A DNA stretch of 64,000 nucleotides from Bradyrhizobium sp. Tv2a-2 (GTDB lineage Bacteria; Pseudomonadota; Alphaproteobacteria; Rhizobiales; Xanthobacteraceae). Below the pieces are notes generated by a model, which searched no databases, was not told where the DNA came from, and worked only from the letters and a program-made list of their open reading frames with translations. Location of the stretch: positions 19,078 to 83,077 of the forward strand of contig NZ_AXAI01000026.1 in NCBI RefSeq assembly GCF_000472425.1. Reading direction: 5' to 3'. Positions 25,620 through 34,892 of this stretch are shown here, one piece after another; within the stretch, counting starts at the first letter, position 1; every line of letters starts with the position of its first letter. The position numbers and the translations under genes were made by a program.

Positions 25620-27323
25620 ATGACCGACGGACTGCGCAAGGGGCTCACCAGCTATGGCGATGCCGGGTTTTCGCTGTTCCTGCGCAAGGCCTTCATCAAG
25701 GCGATGGGCTATTCCGACGATGCGCTTGACAGACCCATTGTCGGCATCACCAACACCTATAGCGACTATAATCCCTGCCACGGCAATGTCCCTGACATCA
25801 TCGCGGCGGTGAAGCGCGGGGTGATGCTGTCGGGCGCGATGCCGTTCGAGTTTCCGACCATCTCGATCGCCGAAAGCTTTGCGCATCCGACCTCGATGTA
25901 TCTGCGCAACCTGATGGCCATGGAGACCGAGGAGATGATCCGCGCCCAACCGATGGATGCGGTGATCGTGATCGGCGGCTGCGACAAGACGCTGCCGGCG
26001 CAGATCATGGCCGCGATCTCGGCGGACCTGCCGACCGTGGTGATCCCGGTCGGGCCGATGGTCGTCGGCCATCACAAGGGCGAAGTGCTCGGCGCCTGCA
26101 CCGACTGCCGTAGGCTGTGGGGCAAGTACCGCGCGGGCGAAATCGACGACCCGGAGATCGAGGCGGTCAACGGGCGTCTGGCGCCCTCGGTCGGCACCTG
26201 CATGGTGATGGGCACCGCTTCCACCATGGCCTGCATCACCGAGACGCTCGGCCTGTCGCTGCCTATGAGCGCGACCATCCCGGCGCCGCATGCCGAACGT
26301 TTCCGCCTGGCTGAAGCCAGCGGCAAGGTCGCCGCCGCCATGGCCAAGGCCAAGGGGCCGCGGCCGAGCGAGATCCTCACCCCGGCTTCGTTCCGCAATG
26401 CGCAGGTGGTGCTGCAGGCGATCGGCGGCTCGACCAACGGTCTCATTCACCTGACAGCGATCGCCAACCGCACGCCGTACGCAATCGATCTGGACGCCTT
26501 CGACAAGATCGGCCGCGAGGTGCCGGTGCTGGTCGACCTGAAGCCGTCAGGCGCTCATTACATGGAGCATTTCCATCACGCCGGCGGCGTGCCGAAGCTC
26601 CTGAAGCAGCTCGGCGGCCTGATCGACCTCGATGCAAGGACGGTCACGGGACAGTCCTTGCGCGACGTCGTCGCGGGCGCGGAAGAGGTGCCCGGGCAGG
26701 ACGCGATCCGGGATCGCCACGATCCGATCAAGCCGGAAGGCGGGCTTGCCGTGCTCCATGGCAATCTGGCGCCGCGCGGCGCGGTCATCAAGCATTCCGC
26801 GGCTTCGCCCAAGCTTCTGCAGCACACTGGCCGTGCCGTGGTGTTCGAATCCGTCGAGGACATGACGCTGCGGGTCGACGATCCCGATCTCGACGTGAAC
26901 GCCGACGACATTTTGGTGCTGCGCAATGCCGGACCGAAGGGCGCGCCGGGCATGCCGGAGGCGGGCTACCTGCCGATCCCGAAGAAACTGGCGCGCAGCG
27001 GCGTGAAGGACATGGTGCGAATTTCGGACGCGCGCATGAGCGGCACCGCCTTCGGCACCATCGTGCTGCACATCACGCCGGAAGCGGCGGTCGGCGGTCC
27101 GCTCGCTTTGGTCAGGACCGGCGACAGGATCAGGCTCGATGTCGCCAAGCGCAGCATCGATCTCCTGGTCGAGCCGGCGGAGCTGGAAAAGCGCCACGCC
27201 GCGCTCAAGCTGCCGGCCCCGCCTCCGGGTACCAATCGCGGCTACGCCTATCTGTTCAACGAAACCATCCTGCAGGCCGACGAAGGCTGCGATTTCGACT
27301 TCATGCGGCGCGGCGGGAAATAG
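25620..27323 (+). CDS. IlvD/Edd family dehydratase (sugar acid dehydratase type)
   Basis: 567 residues. The Fe-S cysteines of the IlvD/Edd family are Cys53 (DYNPCHG), Cys121 (GGCDKT) and Cys194 (GTCMVMGTA), matching the 2Fe-2S pentonate/hexonate dehydratase branch. Two domains are evident, with the C-terminal RISDARMSGTAFGTIVLH block. It would remove water from an aldonate or aldarate to a 2-keto-3-deoxy acid. The Udh-like gene upstream and the TRAP transporter downstream point to a uronate or sugar-acid pathway. True dihydroxyacid dehydratase (valine/isoleucine synthesis) is less likely in this context. Confidence 0.9.
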   Translation: MTDGLRKGLTSYGDAGFSLFLRKAFIKAMGYSDDALDRPIVGITNTYSDYNPCHGNVPDIIAAVKRGVMLSGAMPFEFPTISIAESFAHPTSMYLRNLMAMETEEMIRAQPMDAVIVIGGCDKTLPAQIMAAISADLPTVVIPVGPMVVGHHKGEVLGACTDCRRLWGKYRAGEIDDPEIEAVNGRLAPSVGTCMVMGTASTMACITETLGLSLPMSATIPAPHAERFRLAEASGKVAAAMAKAKGPRPSEILTPASFRNAQVVLQAIGGSTNGLIHLTAIANRTPYAIDLDAFDKIGREVPVLVDLKPSGAHYMEHFHHAGGVPKLLKQLGGLIDLDARTVTGQSLRDVVAGAEEVPGQDAIRDRHDPIKPEGGLAVLHGNLAPRGAVIKHSAASPKLLQHTGRAVVFESVEDMTLRVDDPDLDVNADDILVLRNAGPKGAPGMPEAGYLPIPKKLARSGVKDMVRISDARMSGTAFGTIVLHITPEAAVGGPLALVRTGDRIRLDVAKRSIDLLVEPAELEKRHAALKLPAPPPGTNRGYAYLFNETILQADEGCDFDFMRRGGK

Positions 27324-27329
27324 GTTCCC

Positions 27330-27408
27330 CGTCATTGCGAGCGGAGCGAAACAATCCAGTGCTGCGCGGGAGGCTCTGGATTGCTTCGTCGCTTGGCTCC
27401 TCGCAATG
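27330..27408. repeat. Dispersed intergenic inverted repeat, family B, copy 2
   Basis: CGTCATTGCGAGCGGAGCGA...ACAATCCAG and CTCTGGATTGCTTCGTCGC...CTCCTCGCAATGA are inverted arms equivalent to those at 11117-11199. It follows a stop codon, as the first copy does. Confidence 0.85.
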
Positions 27409-27532
27409 AAACCAGGTGGGCCGGGTCTCCGCCGGGGCGACAACTACGGTTAATCTTTCCGCTCAATTGACAACCCGCCAAAGCCGATGGGATGATCCCC
27501 CAAAACCAATAAACATCAGGGGGAAGCAAACC

Positions 27533-28534
27533 GTGCGTATTCTGGCCAGCATCATCAGGGGCGCGGTAGCCCTTGCGGTCCTCGCGCTTCAAGCCGGCGC
27601 GCATGCCGACGACGTCAAGCATTATCGCTTCGCGCACGACCAGCAGCTCAACTCCGGCTACAGCGTCGCCTACGACATCTTCTCCGCCAGGCTCAAGGAA
27701 CTGAGCAAGGGCACCATGCTGGTCGACCAGTATCCCGGCGCGCAGCTCGGGCAGGAGCCGCAGATCCTGCAGCTCGTGAAATCCGGCGACATCGATTTCG
27801 CGATCGTCTCCTCCGCCAACACCTCGACCATCTCGCCGCAGGCCGGCGTGATGTCGCTGCATTTCCTGTTCCGCAACGAGGATCACATCGTCAAGGCGCT
27901 CGGCGACGAGAAGGTGTTTGCCGCGATCCGCGACATGATCGACGGCACCGTGCAGGGCATTCACGCCATTGGCCTCGGCACCCAGGGCTTCCGCTACATG
28001 TACGGCAAGAAGGAGGTGCAGAAGGCCGACGACGTCAAGGGCTACAAGGTGAGGGTCCAGGCCACCGCGACCGAGGACACCATGTTTCCGGCCTATGGCG
28101 CGCAAACCGTGCACATGCCGTTCGGCAGCGTGTACACCTCGCTACAGACCGGCGTGGTGGATTTCGCCGAGAACGGCATGAACGTTTATCTGATCAATCG
28201 CCATTACGAAGTGGCGCCTGTGATCTCCATGACCGAGCATGAGGCCAACAACGCGATCCTGTGGATCAGCGACAAGCTCTGGCAGAGTCTGTCGGCCGAG
28301 CAGAAGCAATGGGTGATGACGGCCGCGCGCGACGTCTCGACCCAGGAGCCCAAGCGCGGCTTCGATCTCGAACATGCCGCCGCGATCAAGCTGGAGAAGA
28401 TGGGGGTGAAGATCGTCAAGGACGTCGACAAGGCGGGCTTCCAGAAGATCGCCGACCCCTATCTCGACAAGCTCGCGCATGATCTCGGGCCCCACGCCGA
28501 GAAGATCAAGGACCTGATCAAGGCGACCAATTAG
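27533..28534 (+). CDS. TRAP transporter periplasmic binding protein (DctP family)
   Basis: 333 residues from a GTG at 27533, which follows GGGGGAAGC; this start gives a clean signal peptide (residues 1-26, ending AGAHA before DDVKHY). The mature part has the DctP pattern PGAQLGQEPQILQLVKSGD and VRVQATATED, with the substrate-carboxylate Arg in that second block. It binds an organic or sugar acid in the periplasm and hands it to the DctQM pair encoded just downstream. With the dehydratase upstream, a uronate or aldonate ligand is likely. Confidence 0.92.
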   Translation: MRILASIIRGAVALAVLALQAGAHADDVKHYRFAHDQQLNSGYSVAYDIFSARLKELSKGTMLVDQYPGAQLGQEPQILQLVKSGDIDFAIVSSANTSTISPQAGVMSLHFLFRNEDHIVKALGDEKVFAAIRDMIDGTVQGIHAIGLGTQGFRYMYGKKEVQKADDVKGYKVRVQATATEDTMFPAYGAQTVHMPFGSVYTSLQTGVVDFAENGMNVYLINRHYEVAPVISMTEHEANNAILWISDKLWQSLSAEQKQWVMTAARDVSTQEPKRGFDLEHAAAIKLEKMGVKIVKDVDKAGFQKIADPYLDKLAHDLGPHAEKIKDLIKATN

Positions 28535-28564
28535 GAGCTTCCCTCGGGATGACGAGAGAGGTTC

Positions 28565-29140
28565 ATGTCCATCGCCGACAAACTCGTCTTGCAGCGGCAG
28601 CGTCATCTGAAATGGCGGGCGCTGGACCGGCTTGAGCTGGTCCTGATGATCCTGTGCGGCGTGCTGTGCTTCGGCTTCTCGCTGTCGGTCACGGCCGACA
28701 TCGTCACCCGCACCATCGGCCATCCCTGGCTGTGGCTGCAGGAAGTGACCTCGACGCTGTTCATCTACGCCATCTTCATTGGAGCTGCGGTGGCGACCCG
28801 CCGCAATGATCATCTTTATCTCACCGCGATTTCGGAGGCCATGCACGGCCGGTCGCGGCTGATCATCGAGGTCACGCTGCGCCTTGTCGTGCTCGCGGTC
28901 GCGGCCTGCCTGATCTGGTACGGCTACATCAATTATTTGCGCGGCTTCGGCAGCTTCCGCCTGCCGTCGGGCACGCCGATCGCCTCGCTTTATGCGATCA
29001 TCCCGCTGTCGGGCATCCTGATCGCGCTATTCTCGATCGAGCAGCTCATCAACGGCCTCATCAACGGCTTCGATCATCCGGAGCCGCCGCAGGACGATCA
29101 TGCAATCCCGCCTGTTACGACCGGATTCGAGCGGAGCTAG
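28565..29140 (+). CDS. TRAP transporter small membrane subunit (DctQ family)
   Basis: 191 residues with four predicted membrane helices (about 26-46, 60-82, 102-124 and 142-164) and the WLQEVTSTLFIYAIFIGAAVA region typical of DctQ. It follows the binding protein by 30 bp and is separated from DctM by 3 bp, so the three are one transcript. It forms the membrane complex with DctM and uses the sodium or proton gradient. Confidence 0.9.
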   Translation: MSIADKLVLQRQRHLKWRALDRLELVLMILCGVLCFGFSLSVTADIVTRTIGHPWLWLQEVTSTLFIYAIFIGAAVATRRNDHLYLTAISEAMHGRSRLIIEVTLRLVVLAVAACLIWYGYINYLRGFGSFRLPSGTPIASLYAIIPLSGILIALFSIEQLINGLINGFDHPEPPQDDHAIPPVTTGFERS

Positions 29141-29143
29141 GCC

Positions 29144-30484
29144 GTGAGCGCGCCCTACATCCTGGCGCTGATGTCGTTCTGCTTCCTGTTCTTCGGCTAT
29201 CTCGGCGTGCCCGTGCCATTCTCGCTGCTCGCCGGCGTCTTCGTCGGTGCGACGCTTGCCGACGTATCGCTCGCGGCGATCATCCAGAAGATCTTCGACG
29301 GCGTCGACTCCGAGGCGCTGCTTGCGATTCCCTTTTTCCTGCTGGTCGGCGAGCTCATGAGCTCCGCCAACGTGGTGGTGCGGATCGCCAACCTCTCGGT
29401 GTCGCTGGTCGGGCATATCAGGGGCGGGCTGTCGCAGGTCGTCGTTGTCTTCAGCATGTTCTTCTCGGAAATGTCGGGATCGACCACCGCCGACGTCGCG
29501 GTGATGAGCCGCGCGCTCGGCGGACCGATGCGGCGCGAGGGTTATGAATCCGCCTTCATCGCCGCGATCATTGCCTCGGCCTCGACCATCGCGGCGCTGG
29601 TGCCGCCGAGCATCACGGCCGTGGTCTATGGCGCGGTCGGCAATGTCTCGATCGCCGGGCTTTTCATGGCCGGCGTCGTGCCCGGCTTCATGATCGGCTT
29701 CGGGTTGATGATCTATTGCTATTTTTTCGGCCCCTCGGGCCTGCGCAAGCCGCGCGCCACCTTCAAGCAGGTCGCCTTTGCCACGGCCGATGCCGCGTTG
29801 CCTCTGATGATCCCCGTGATCCTGCTTGGCGGCATCCTGACCGGCTGGTTCACGCCGACGGAAGCGGGCGTCGTCGCGGTGGTCTGGATCATCGTCGTCG
29901 TGATCCCGGCGCTCAACCGCGGGCACCTGAAGAACATCCCATACGATTTCTGTCTCGCCGGGCTGATCTTCTCGCTGCCACTGATCACGATCGGCGCGGC
30001 GAACGCGTTCGGCTGGATGCTGGCTTATCTGCGCGGCGCCGCCGTTATCGCCGACTGGATCACCTCGATCGCCGGGAATAATCCGGAGCACATCATGCTG
30101 CTGATGGTGCTGCTTTTCACCGTGGTCGGCGATTTCATCGAGCCGGTCCCGACCATCATCATCTTCATGCCGCTGGTGAATGCGCTCACCCAGGCCGGCG
30201 ACATCAACGGCGTGCATATGGGCGTGGTCCTGATCGCAACGCTCGCCTTCGGCCTGATCACGCCGCCCTATGGGCTGGTGCTCCTGATGGCCTCGAAATT
30301 CGTCGGCGTCAGTTTCGGCAAGGCGCTGCGCGCTGCGTTGCCGATCTATGTGGTGTTTCTGGTGACCATCACCTTCACCATCTACTTTCCGTCGGTCGTG
30401 CTGTGGCTGCCCAAGCACGTGATCCCGGAGTCCGTCGGCTGCTTCAAGTCGCCGGCGGGGGCAGGGTATATTTGTCCGAACTAA
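29144..30484 (+). CDS. TRAP transporter large membrane subunit (DctM family)
   Basis: 446 residues from a GTG at 29144. About twelve hydrophobic segments are seen with the DctM-family landmarks FFSEMSGSTTADVAVMSRAL, ASTIAALVPPSI and GLITPPYGLVLL. It is the transport channel of the DctPQM system and is last in the operon. The C-terminal tail after the last helix is short (CFKSPAGAGYICPN). Confidence 0.93.
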   Translation: MSAPYILALMSFCFLFFGYLGVPVPFSLLAGVFVGATLADVSLAAIIQKIFDGVDSEALLAIPFFLLVGELMSSANVVVRIANLSVSLVGHIRGGLSQVVVVFSMFFSEMSGSTTADVAVMSRALGGPMRREGYESAFIAAIIASASTIAALVPPSITAVVYGAVGNVSIAGLFMAGVVPGFMIGFGLMIYCYFFGPSGLRKPRATFKQVAFATADAALPLMIPVILLGGILTGWFTPTEAGVVAVVWIIVVVIPALNRGHLKNIPYDFCLAGLIFSLPLITIGAANAFGWMLAYLRGAAVIADWITSIAGNNPEHIMLLMVLLFTVVGDFIEPVPTIIIFMPLVNALTQAGDINGVHMGVVLIATLAFGLITPPYGLVLLMASKFVGVSFGKALRAALPIYVVFLVTITFTIYFPSVVLWLPKHVIPESVGCFKSPAGAGYICPN

Positions 30485-30544
30485 GCCCGTCGTTCCAGAC
30501 CTCGCCGGGACGACTGCGGAGTAAGCGGCGGCTTCGCCGGGAAA

Positions 30545-31345
30545 TCACTTCCCCTTGCTCAGGAACTTCTTCACAGCAAGCTTGAAATCTTCAGTGTGCA
30601 TGCAGTCGATGATGGCATCGCGCTCGGCCTCGAGCTGCTGCTCGATCGGCGTGGTCGGCGCGCGGTGGATCAACTCCTTGGTGGCGGCAAGACCGGCGGG
30701 GGCGTTTTGTGCGAGGCGCAGCGCCAGCTCACGGGTGGCGGCCTTGAGCTCGACGGCCGGAACCACCTTGACCAACAGGCCCCAATCATAGGCCTGCTGC
30801 GCGCTAAAGCCGTCCTCGGCCAGGAAAATCTGCAGCGCGCGGCGGACACCGACGGCCGAGACCACGCCGACGGTGCCGCCGCCATCGGGTGAGACGCCGA
30901 TCTTGGCATAGGCTGGCGTGAAGCGGGCATCCTCGGCGGCGATGCAGAGATCGGCGACAAAGGCGAGCGAAAGCCCGGCGCCGGCTGCGGAGCCGTGCAC
31001 GCTTGAGAGCACAAGCTTGGGCATACGCCGCAAGGTGGCAATGAAGGCGTGATAGTGCTTCAACAATTCGCCGACCACGGGTGCAATAGTGTCGGCGGCT
31101 GCGGCCGCGCCGATGGTCTGCAGATCGCCGCCGGCGCAGAAGGCGCGGCCTTCGCCTTCGATCACCAGCACCTTGATGTCGTCGGACGCCTCGACATGGG
31201 CGCTGAGCTGCTCGAGCTTCTTGGCGATGGCAAGGTTGATGGAATTGAACGCCGCGGGGCGGTTCAGGGTGAGGATGGCGACCGCGCCGTCGATCCTGAG
31301 CAGTGCGGGATCGTCGGGCAGGGACGTGTTGGAGGGCGTCGTCAT
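30545..31345 (-). CDS. Crotonase (enoyl-CoA hydratase/isomerase) family protein
   Basis: 266 residues with the crotonase fold: the oxyanion-hole loop GEGRAFCAGGDL and the second loop SVHGSAAGAGLSLAF. The two catalytic glutamates of classical hydratases are not present: the first position is replaced in GSAAGAGLS, and the second region reads GVSPDGGGTVG with Asp. This favours a PaaG-like isomerase or another crotonase activity over a hydratase. It stands alone between two units on the other strand. The CoA substrate is unknown. Confidence 0.88.
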   Translation of the reverse strand: MTTPSNTSLPDDPALLRIDGAVAILTLNRPAAFNSINLAIAKKLEQLSAHVEASDDIKVLVIEGEGRAFCAGGDLQTIGAAAAADTIAPVVGELLKHYHAFIATLRRMPKLVLSSVHGSAAGAGLSLAFVADLCIAAEDARFTPAYAKIGVSPDGGGTVGVVSAVGVRRALQIFLAEDGFSAQQAYDWGLLVKVVPAVELKAATRELALRLAQNAPAGLAATKELIHRAPTTPIEQQLEAERDAIIDCMHTEDFKLAVKKFLSKGK

Positions 31346-31584
31346 GGCAAAAAATCCCGGCAGGAGATTATCGCTGCAAATAGATCGCAGAAGGGGTGGG
31401 GTGACAATACCCTGGTGCTGCCCGCCCCCGCTCTTGCGCTCGTCCGAATTATCAGGCCAAATGGGGGCACCCCTTCGGTCGGGACGGACACGAGCGCCGC
31501 TCTGTCGGGCGAGGGTAGCCAGCCAAAATCAAGATGAGGAAACGACATGGGTAACTCCCGTACCGTTACAATTGGGCTGTCCCG

Positions 31585-32820
31585 ATGACGCAAGGCTCTG
31601 TGGTGAAAGGACCCGTTCTGATCGTCGGCGCCGGGCATGCGGGCTTTCAGGTCGCGGCCTCCCTGCGCCAGCACGGCCTTGCCGAGCCCGTCGTCATCAT
31701 CAATGACGAGGCGCATCTGCCCTATCAGCGGCCGCCTTTGTCCAAGGCCTACATCAAGGGTTCCGCAGGGCCCGAGAGTCTGTTCTTCAGGCCGGAGAAA
31801 TTCTACGCGGATCAGAAGATCGAGCTGGTCTCCGACCGCGTGGTGGCGATCGATCGTGCCGCGCGCAAGCTGAAACTGGCCTCCGGCCGCGCGCTCGACT
31901 ATGGCCATCTGGTGCTCGCCACTGGGGCCCGCAACCGTCTCATCGATTTGCCCAACGCCAACCTGCCCGACGTGAAATATCTGCGCATCCTCGACGAGAG
32001 CGAGGCGCTGCGCGCCTGCATCGGTTCGCACAGCCGTGTGATTGTCATCGGCGCGGGTTTCATCGGGCTCGAGTTTGCCGCGACCGCCCGGATCAAGGGG
32101 CTGGAGGTCGACGTGCTCGAGCTCGCAAACCGCGTGATGGCGCGCGCGGTGACCGCGGAGGTCTCAGAATATTTCCAGGAGCGGCATCGCGCCAGCGGCA
32201 TCCGCATCCATCTCGGAGTGATGGCGACCGGCATCGAAGCATCAAACGGCAAGGTGACCGGCGTCAGCCTCAGCGACGGCCGGCATTTGCCAGCGGATCT
32301 TGTCGTGGTCGGCGTCGGCGTGCTGCCCAACGTCGAGCTTGCGGCGGAAGCAGGGCTTCCGGTCGCCTCCGGCATCATCGTCGACGAGCATCTCCTGACT
32401 GCCGATCCCGACATCTCGGCGATCGGCGACTGCGCGCTGTTTGCATCCCCGCGCTTCGGCGGCTCGCTGCGGCTGGAGTCGGTGCAGAACGCCACCGACC
32501 ATGCGCGTTGCGTGGCGGCGCGTCTGACCGGCGACGACAAGCCTTACGATGGCCAGCCGTGGTTCTGGAGTGATCAGGGCGACGACAAGCTGCAGATCGC
32601 GGGCCTCACCACCGGTTACGACCGCGTGGTGATGCGTGGCGATCCCGCGCAGAAGTCGTTCTCCGCCTTCTGCTATCATGGCGACCGGCTGCTCGGCATC
32701 GAGTCGATCAACCGCGCCGGCGATCACATGTTCGGCCGCCGGCTGCTCGGAATGGACCGCTCGATCACGCCCGAGCAGGCGGCAGATCACGGGTTCGATC
32801 TGAAGAAGGCGCTGGCGTAG
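31585..32820 (+). CDS. FAD-dependent ferredoxin/rubredoxin reductase-type oxidoreductase
   Basis: 411 residues with an FAD motif VLIVGAGHAGFQVAASL (about 11-27), an NAD motif VIVIGAGFIGLEFAATA (about 150-166) and the third FAD motif SAIGDCALF. The C-terminal reductase domain follows. This is the architecture of putidaredoxin/rhodocoxin reductases that pass NADH electrons to a 2Fe-2S ferredoxin serving a P450 or dioxygenase. The nearest P450 in the window is 14 kb away on the other strand, so a direct link is only a possibility. No ferredoxin gene is adjacent. Confidence 0.9.
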   Translation: MTQGSVVKGPVLIVGAGHAGFQVAASLRQHGLAEPVVIINDEAHLPYQRPPLSKAYIKGSAGPESLFFRPEKFYADQKIELVSDRVVAIDRAARKLKLASGRALDYGHLVLATGARNRLIDLPNANLPDVKYLRILDESEALRACIGSHSRVIVIGAGFIGLEFAATARIKGLEVDVLELANRVMARAVTAEVSEYFQERHRASGIRIHLGVMATGIEASNGKVTGVSLSDGRHLPADLVVVGVGVLPNVELAAEAGLPVASGIIVDEHLLTADPDISAIGDCALFASPRFGGSLRLESVQNATDHARCVAARLTGDDKPYDGQPWFWSDQGDDKLQIAGLTTGYDRVVMRGDPAQKSFSAFCYHGDRLLGIESINRAGDHMFGRRLLGMDRSITPEQAADHGFDLKKALA

Positions 32821-32831
32821 TTCTACCCATC

Positions 32832-33761
32832 CTAGTGGATCTGGCCCTCCGAACGGAGAGCTTCGCTCACCTCGTCGGGCTCCGGCATCGACGGCGCCGC
32901 GCCCATCCGTTGCACGCAGATCGACGCGGCCGCGTTCGCGTAGATCAGGGCGTCGTGCAGCGTGGCCCCGCTTGCGAACTGGGCGGCCAGCGCGCCTACG
33001 AAGCAATCGCCAGCGCCAGTGGTGTCGACTGCCTTCACCTTGCGGCCGGCAACGAAATGATGCTCGTCGCCCGCCAGCGCGAGCACGCCACGGCTGCCGA
33101 GCGTCACGCAAATGACCTTGGCCCGACCTGCATCAAGAGCCTTAGCCGCAGCGGCGACACGGGCGATGTCGTCGTTCTCACGAAGCCTGGTGTTCGCAAG
33201 CAAGCCGAGCTCGGTTTCGTTGAGCACAAGGATGTCGACGAGATCGAGCAGCTCCTTGTCGCAAGCCCGCGCCGGTGCCGGGTTGAGGATCGTGAGCGCG
33301 CCGGCCGCGCGGGCCCTTTCGAAGAACGCTTTGATCGCGGGCAGGGGAATTTCGAACTGGCTGACCGCGACGTCGCCTTTCGCCAAGGCGGGCTGCGTCA
33401 CGTCTTCAGGGCTCACCAGACCATTCGCGCCCGGAATGACAACAATGGTGTTGTCAGCATTGGCGAGTGTGATGATCGCCGTTCCCGTATGTGCATCGGC
33501 GGTGTCCGTAACGAGACTAAGATCGACGCCCTCGCCATCGAGAAAGGCCCGCAGCTCCGTCGCGAATGAATCGGTGCCGAGTCGCCCGATCAGCGCCGTG
33601 CTCGCGCCGAGCTTGGCGGCTGCGACCGCCTGGTTGGCGCCCTTGCCGCCGGGGAAATACAGCACCTCTCTCCCCGCGACGGTCTCGCCGACCTGTGGAT
33701 GGCGCTCCGCCGTCGCCACCACATCCATGTTGATGCTGCCGGCGACGAAGACGCGCCCCAT
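32832..33761 (-). CDS. rbsK: Ribokinase-like PfkB sugar kinase
   Basis: 309 residues with both PfkB signatures: GGKGANQAVAAAKLG near residues 38-52 and VDTTGAGDCFVGALAAQ near 240-256, holding the catalytic Asp in GAGD. The order and length match ribokinase, which makes ribose 5-phosphate. It is co-directional with, and 15 bp downstream of, another PfkB kinase, so the two probably form one operon. The head gene starts at 34670. Other pentose or nucleoside substrates are possible. Confidence 0.85.
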   Translation of the reverse strand: MGRVFVAGSINMDVVATAERHPQVGETVAGREVLYFPGGKGANQAVAAAKLGASTALIGRLGTDSFATELRAFLDGEGVDLSLVTDTADAHTGTAIITLANADNTIVVIPGANGLVSPEDVTQPALAKGDVAVSQFEIPLPAIKAFFERARAAGALTILNPAPARACDKELLDLVDILVLNETELGLLANTRLRENDDIARVAAAAKALDAGRAKVICVTLGSRGVLALAGDEHHFVAGRKVKAVDTTGAGDCFVGALAAQFASGATLHDALIYANAAASICVQRMGAAPSMPEPDEVSEALRSEGQIH

Positions 33762-33776
33762 GGCTCGACCTAAGAG

Positions 33777-34670
33777 TTAGACGTTGACCTCGAATTCTTG
33801 CCGGACTTTTTCGATGTCGGCAAGCGCCGGCAGGCCGGCCTCGTTGCCGAGCCGCTGGATCTTGTAGGTCGAGGCGGCGCGGGCGAAATCGAAATGCTCG
33901 TGCCAGCTTTTGCTGGGATTGGCCAAGTACGAATAGATGTAGGCGCCGTGATAGACGTCGCCAGCGCCGTTGGTGTCGATCACCCGCTCGCGCGGAATGG
34001 GCAGCGCGGGCATCGAGTGCACCGCGCCGGTCTCGTCGTACCAGAGCAGGCCCTTCTCGCCCATGGTGATGCCGCCGATCCGGCAGCCGCGGCTCTTCAG
34101 GTACTCGATCATCTTGTCCGGCGTCAGGTCCATCTGCTCGCACAGCCGCTCGGCGACGATGGCGACATCGATGAACTGCAGCAGCTCATGGGTGTTGGTG
34201 CGCAGGCCGCCGCCGTCGAGCGAGGTCAAGATGCCGTCCTCGCGGCAGAGTTTTGCGTAGTGGATCGCAGCATCCGGCTGATGGCCGTCGACATGCAGCG
34301 CGCGGCAGCCGCCGAGATTGAGCAGCGGGAACGGATGGATATGGGCGTCATCGCGGCAGCGCACGATGGCGCGCTTGCCGTCCTTGGGCATGATGAAGGA
34401 CAGCGAGGACGAGTTCACTTTCCGCGGGTGAACCGAGATTGCGTATTTCGCGCTCATGTCCTGGAACATGCGCCCGAGCCAGTCATTGGCGACGGTCGCG
34501 ATCAGGTCCGGCACAATGCCAAGCTTGGCGCAACAGAATGCTGCGGTCACCGCGTTGCCGCCGAAGGAGACCGCATAGGCGTCGGCCACATGCTTTTCGT
34601 CCCCGGTCGGCAGATGGTCGGTGATGAAGGTTACGTCGATATAGGTCTGTCCGATGAAGAGGGCCTGCAT
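33777..34670 (-). CDS. PfkB-family carbohydrate kinase
   Basis: 297 residues from the ATG at 34670; an in-frame start at 34721 adds a non-conserved stretch. The N-terminal FIGQTYIDVTFITDHLPTGD and the C-terminal IDTNGAGDVYHGAYIYS are the PfkB motifs, with the catalytic Asp in the second. It resembles ketohexokinase-like or 2-keto-3-deoxy-sugar kinases more than ribokinase. It heads the two-kinase operon and has a candidate operator upstream. Confidence 0.86.
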   Translation of the reverse strand: MQALFIGQTYIDVTFITDHLPTGDEKHVADAYAVSFGGNAVTAAFCCAKLGIVPDLIATVANDWLGRMFQDMSAKYAISVHPRKVNSSSLSFIMPKDGKRAIVRCRDDAHIHPFPLLNLGGCRALHVDGHQPDAAIHYAKLCREDGILTSLDGGGLRTNTHELLQFIDVAIVAERLCEQMDLTPDKMIEYLKSRGCRIGGITMGEKGLLWYDETGAVHSMPALPIPRERVIDTNGAGDVYHGAYIYSYLANPSKSWHEHFDFARAASTYKIQRLGNEAGLPALADIEKVRQEFEVNV

Positions 34671-34729
34671 AGCTATCCGTCTTGGCTCGAGTGGTCCCGG
34701 CCGGCGCAGCCAGATTAGCACCGGTTAAC

Positions 34730-34754
34730 GCGGATAATCGCTGAAATTATTCGC
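34730..34754. promoter_or_regulatory. 25-bp palindrome upstream of the sugar-kinase operon
   Basis: GCGGATAAT-CGCTGAA-ATTATTCGC has 9-bp arms with one mismatch. It lies 60-84 bp before the start codon of the kinase operon, in a gap divergent to the VOC gene, a usual place for a repressor site. No LacI, DeoR or GntR gene is next to it. Confidence 0.5.
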
Positions 34755-34892
34755 AAAATATGCTTCCCGGCACGCTTGAGCCAAGAGAGGCTTGAGTTGG
34801 GACCCGTCCCCGGGGCATCGTCGGGCGCCCGGATGGCTCCACAACGTTGCGCCCGGGTTGAGGTTCCGAGGCGATCAGGGGAGGCATCGCAG

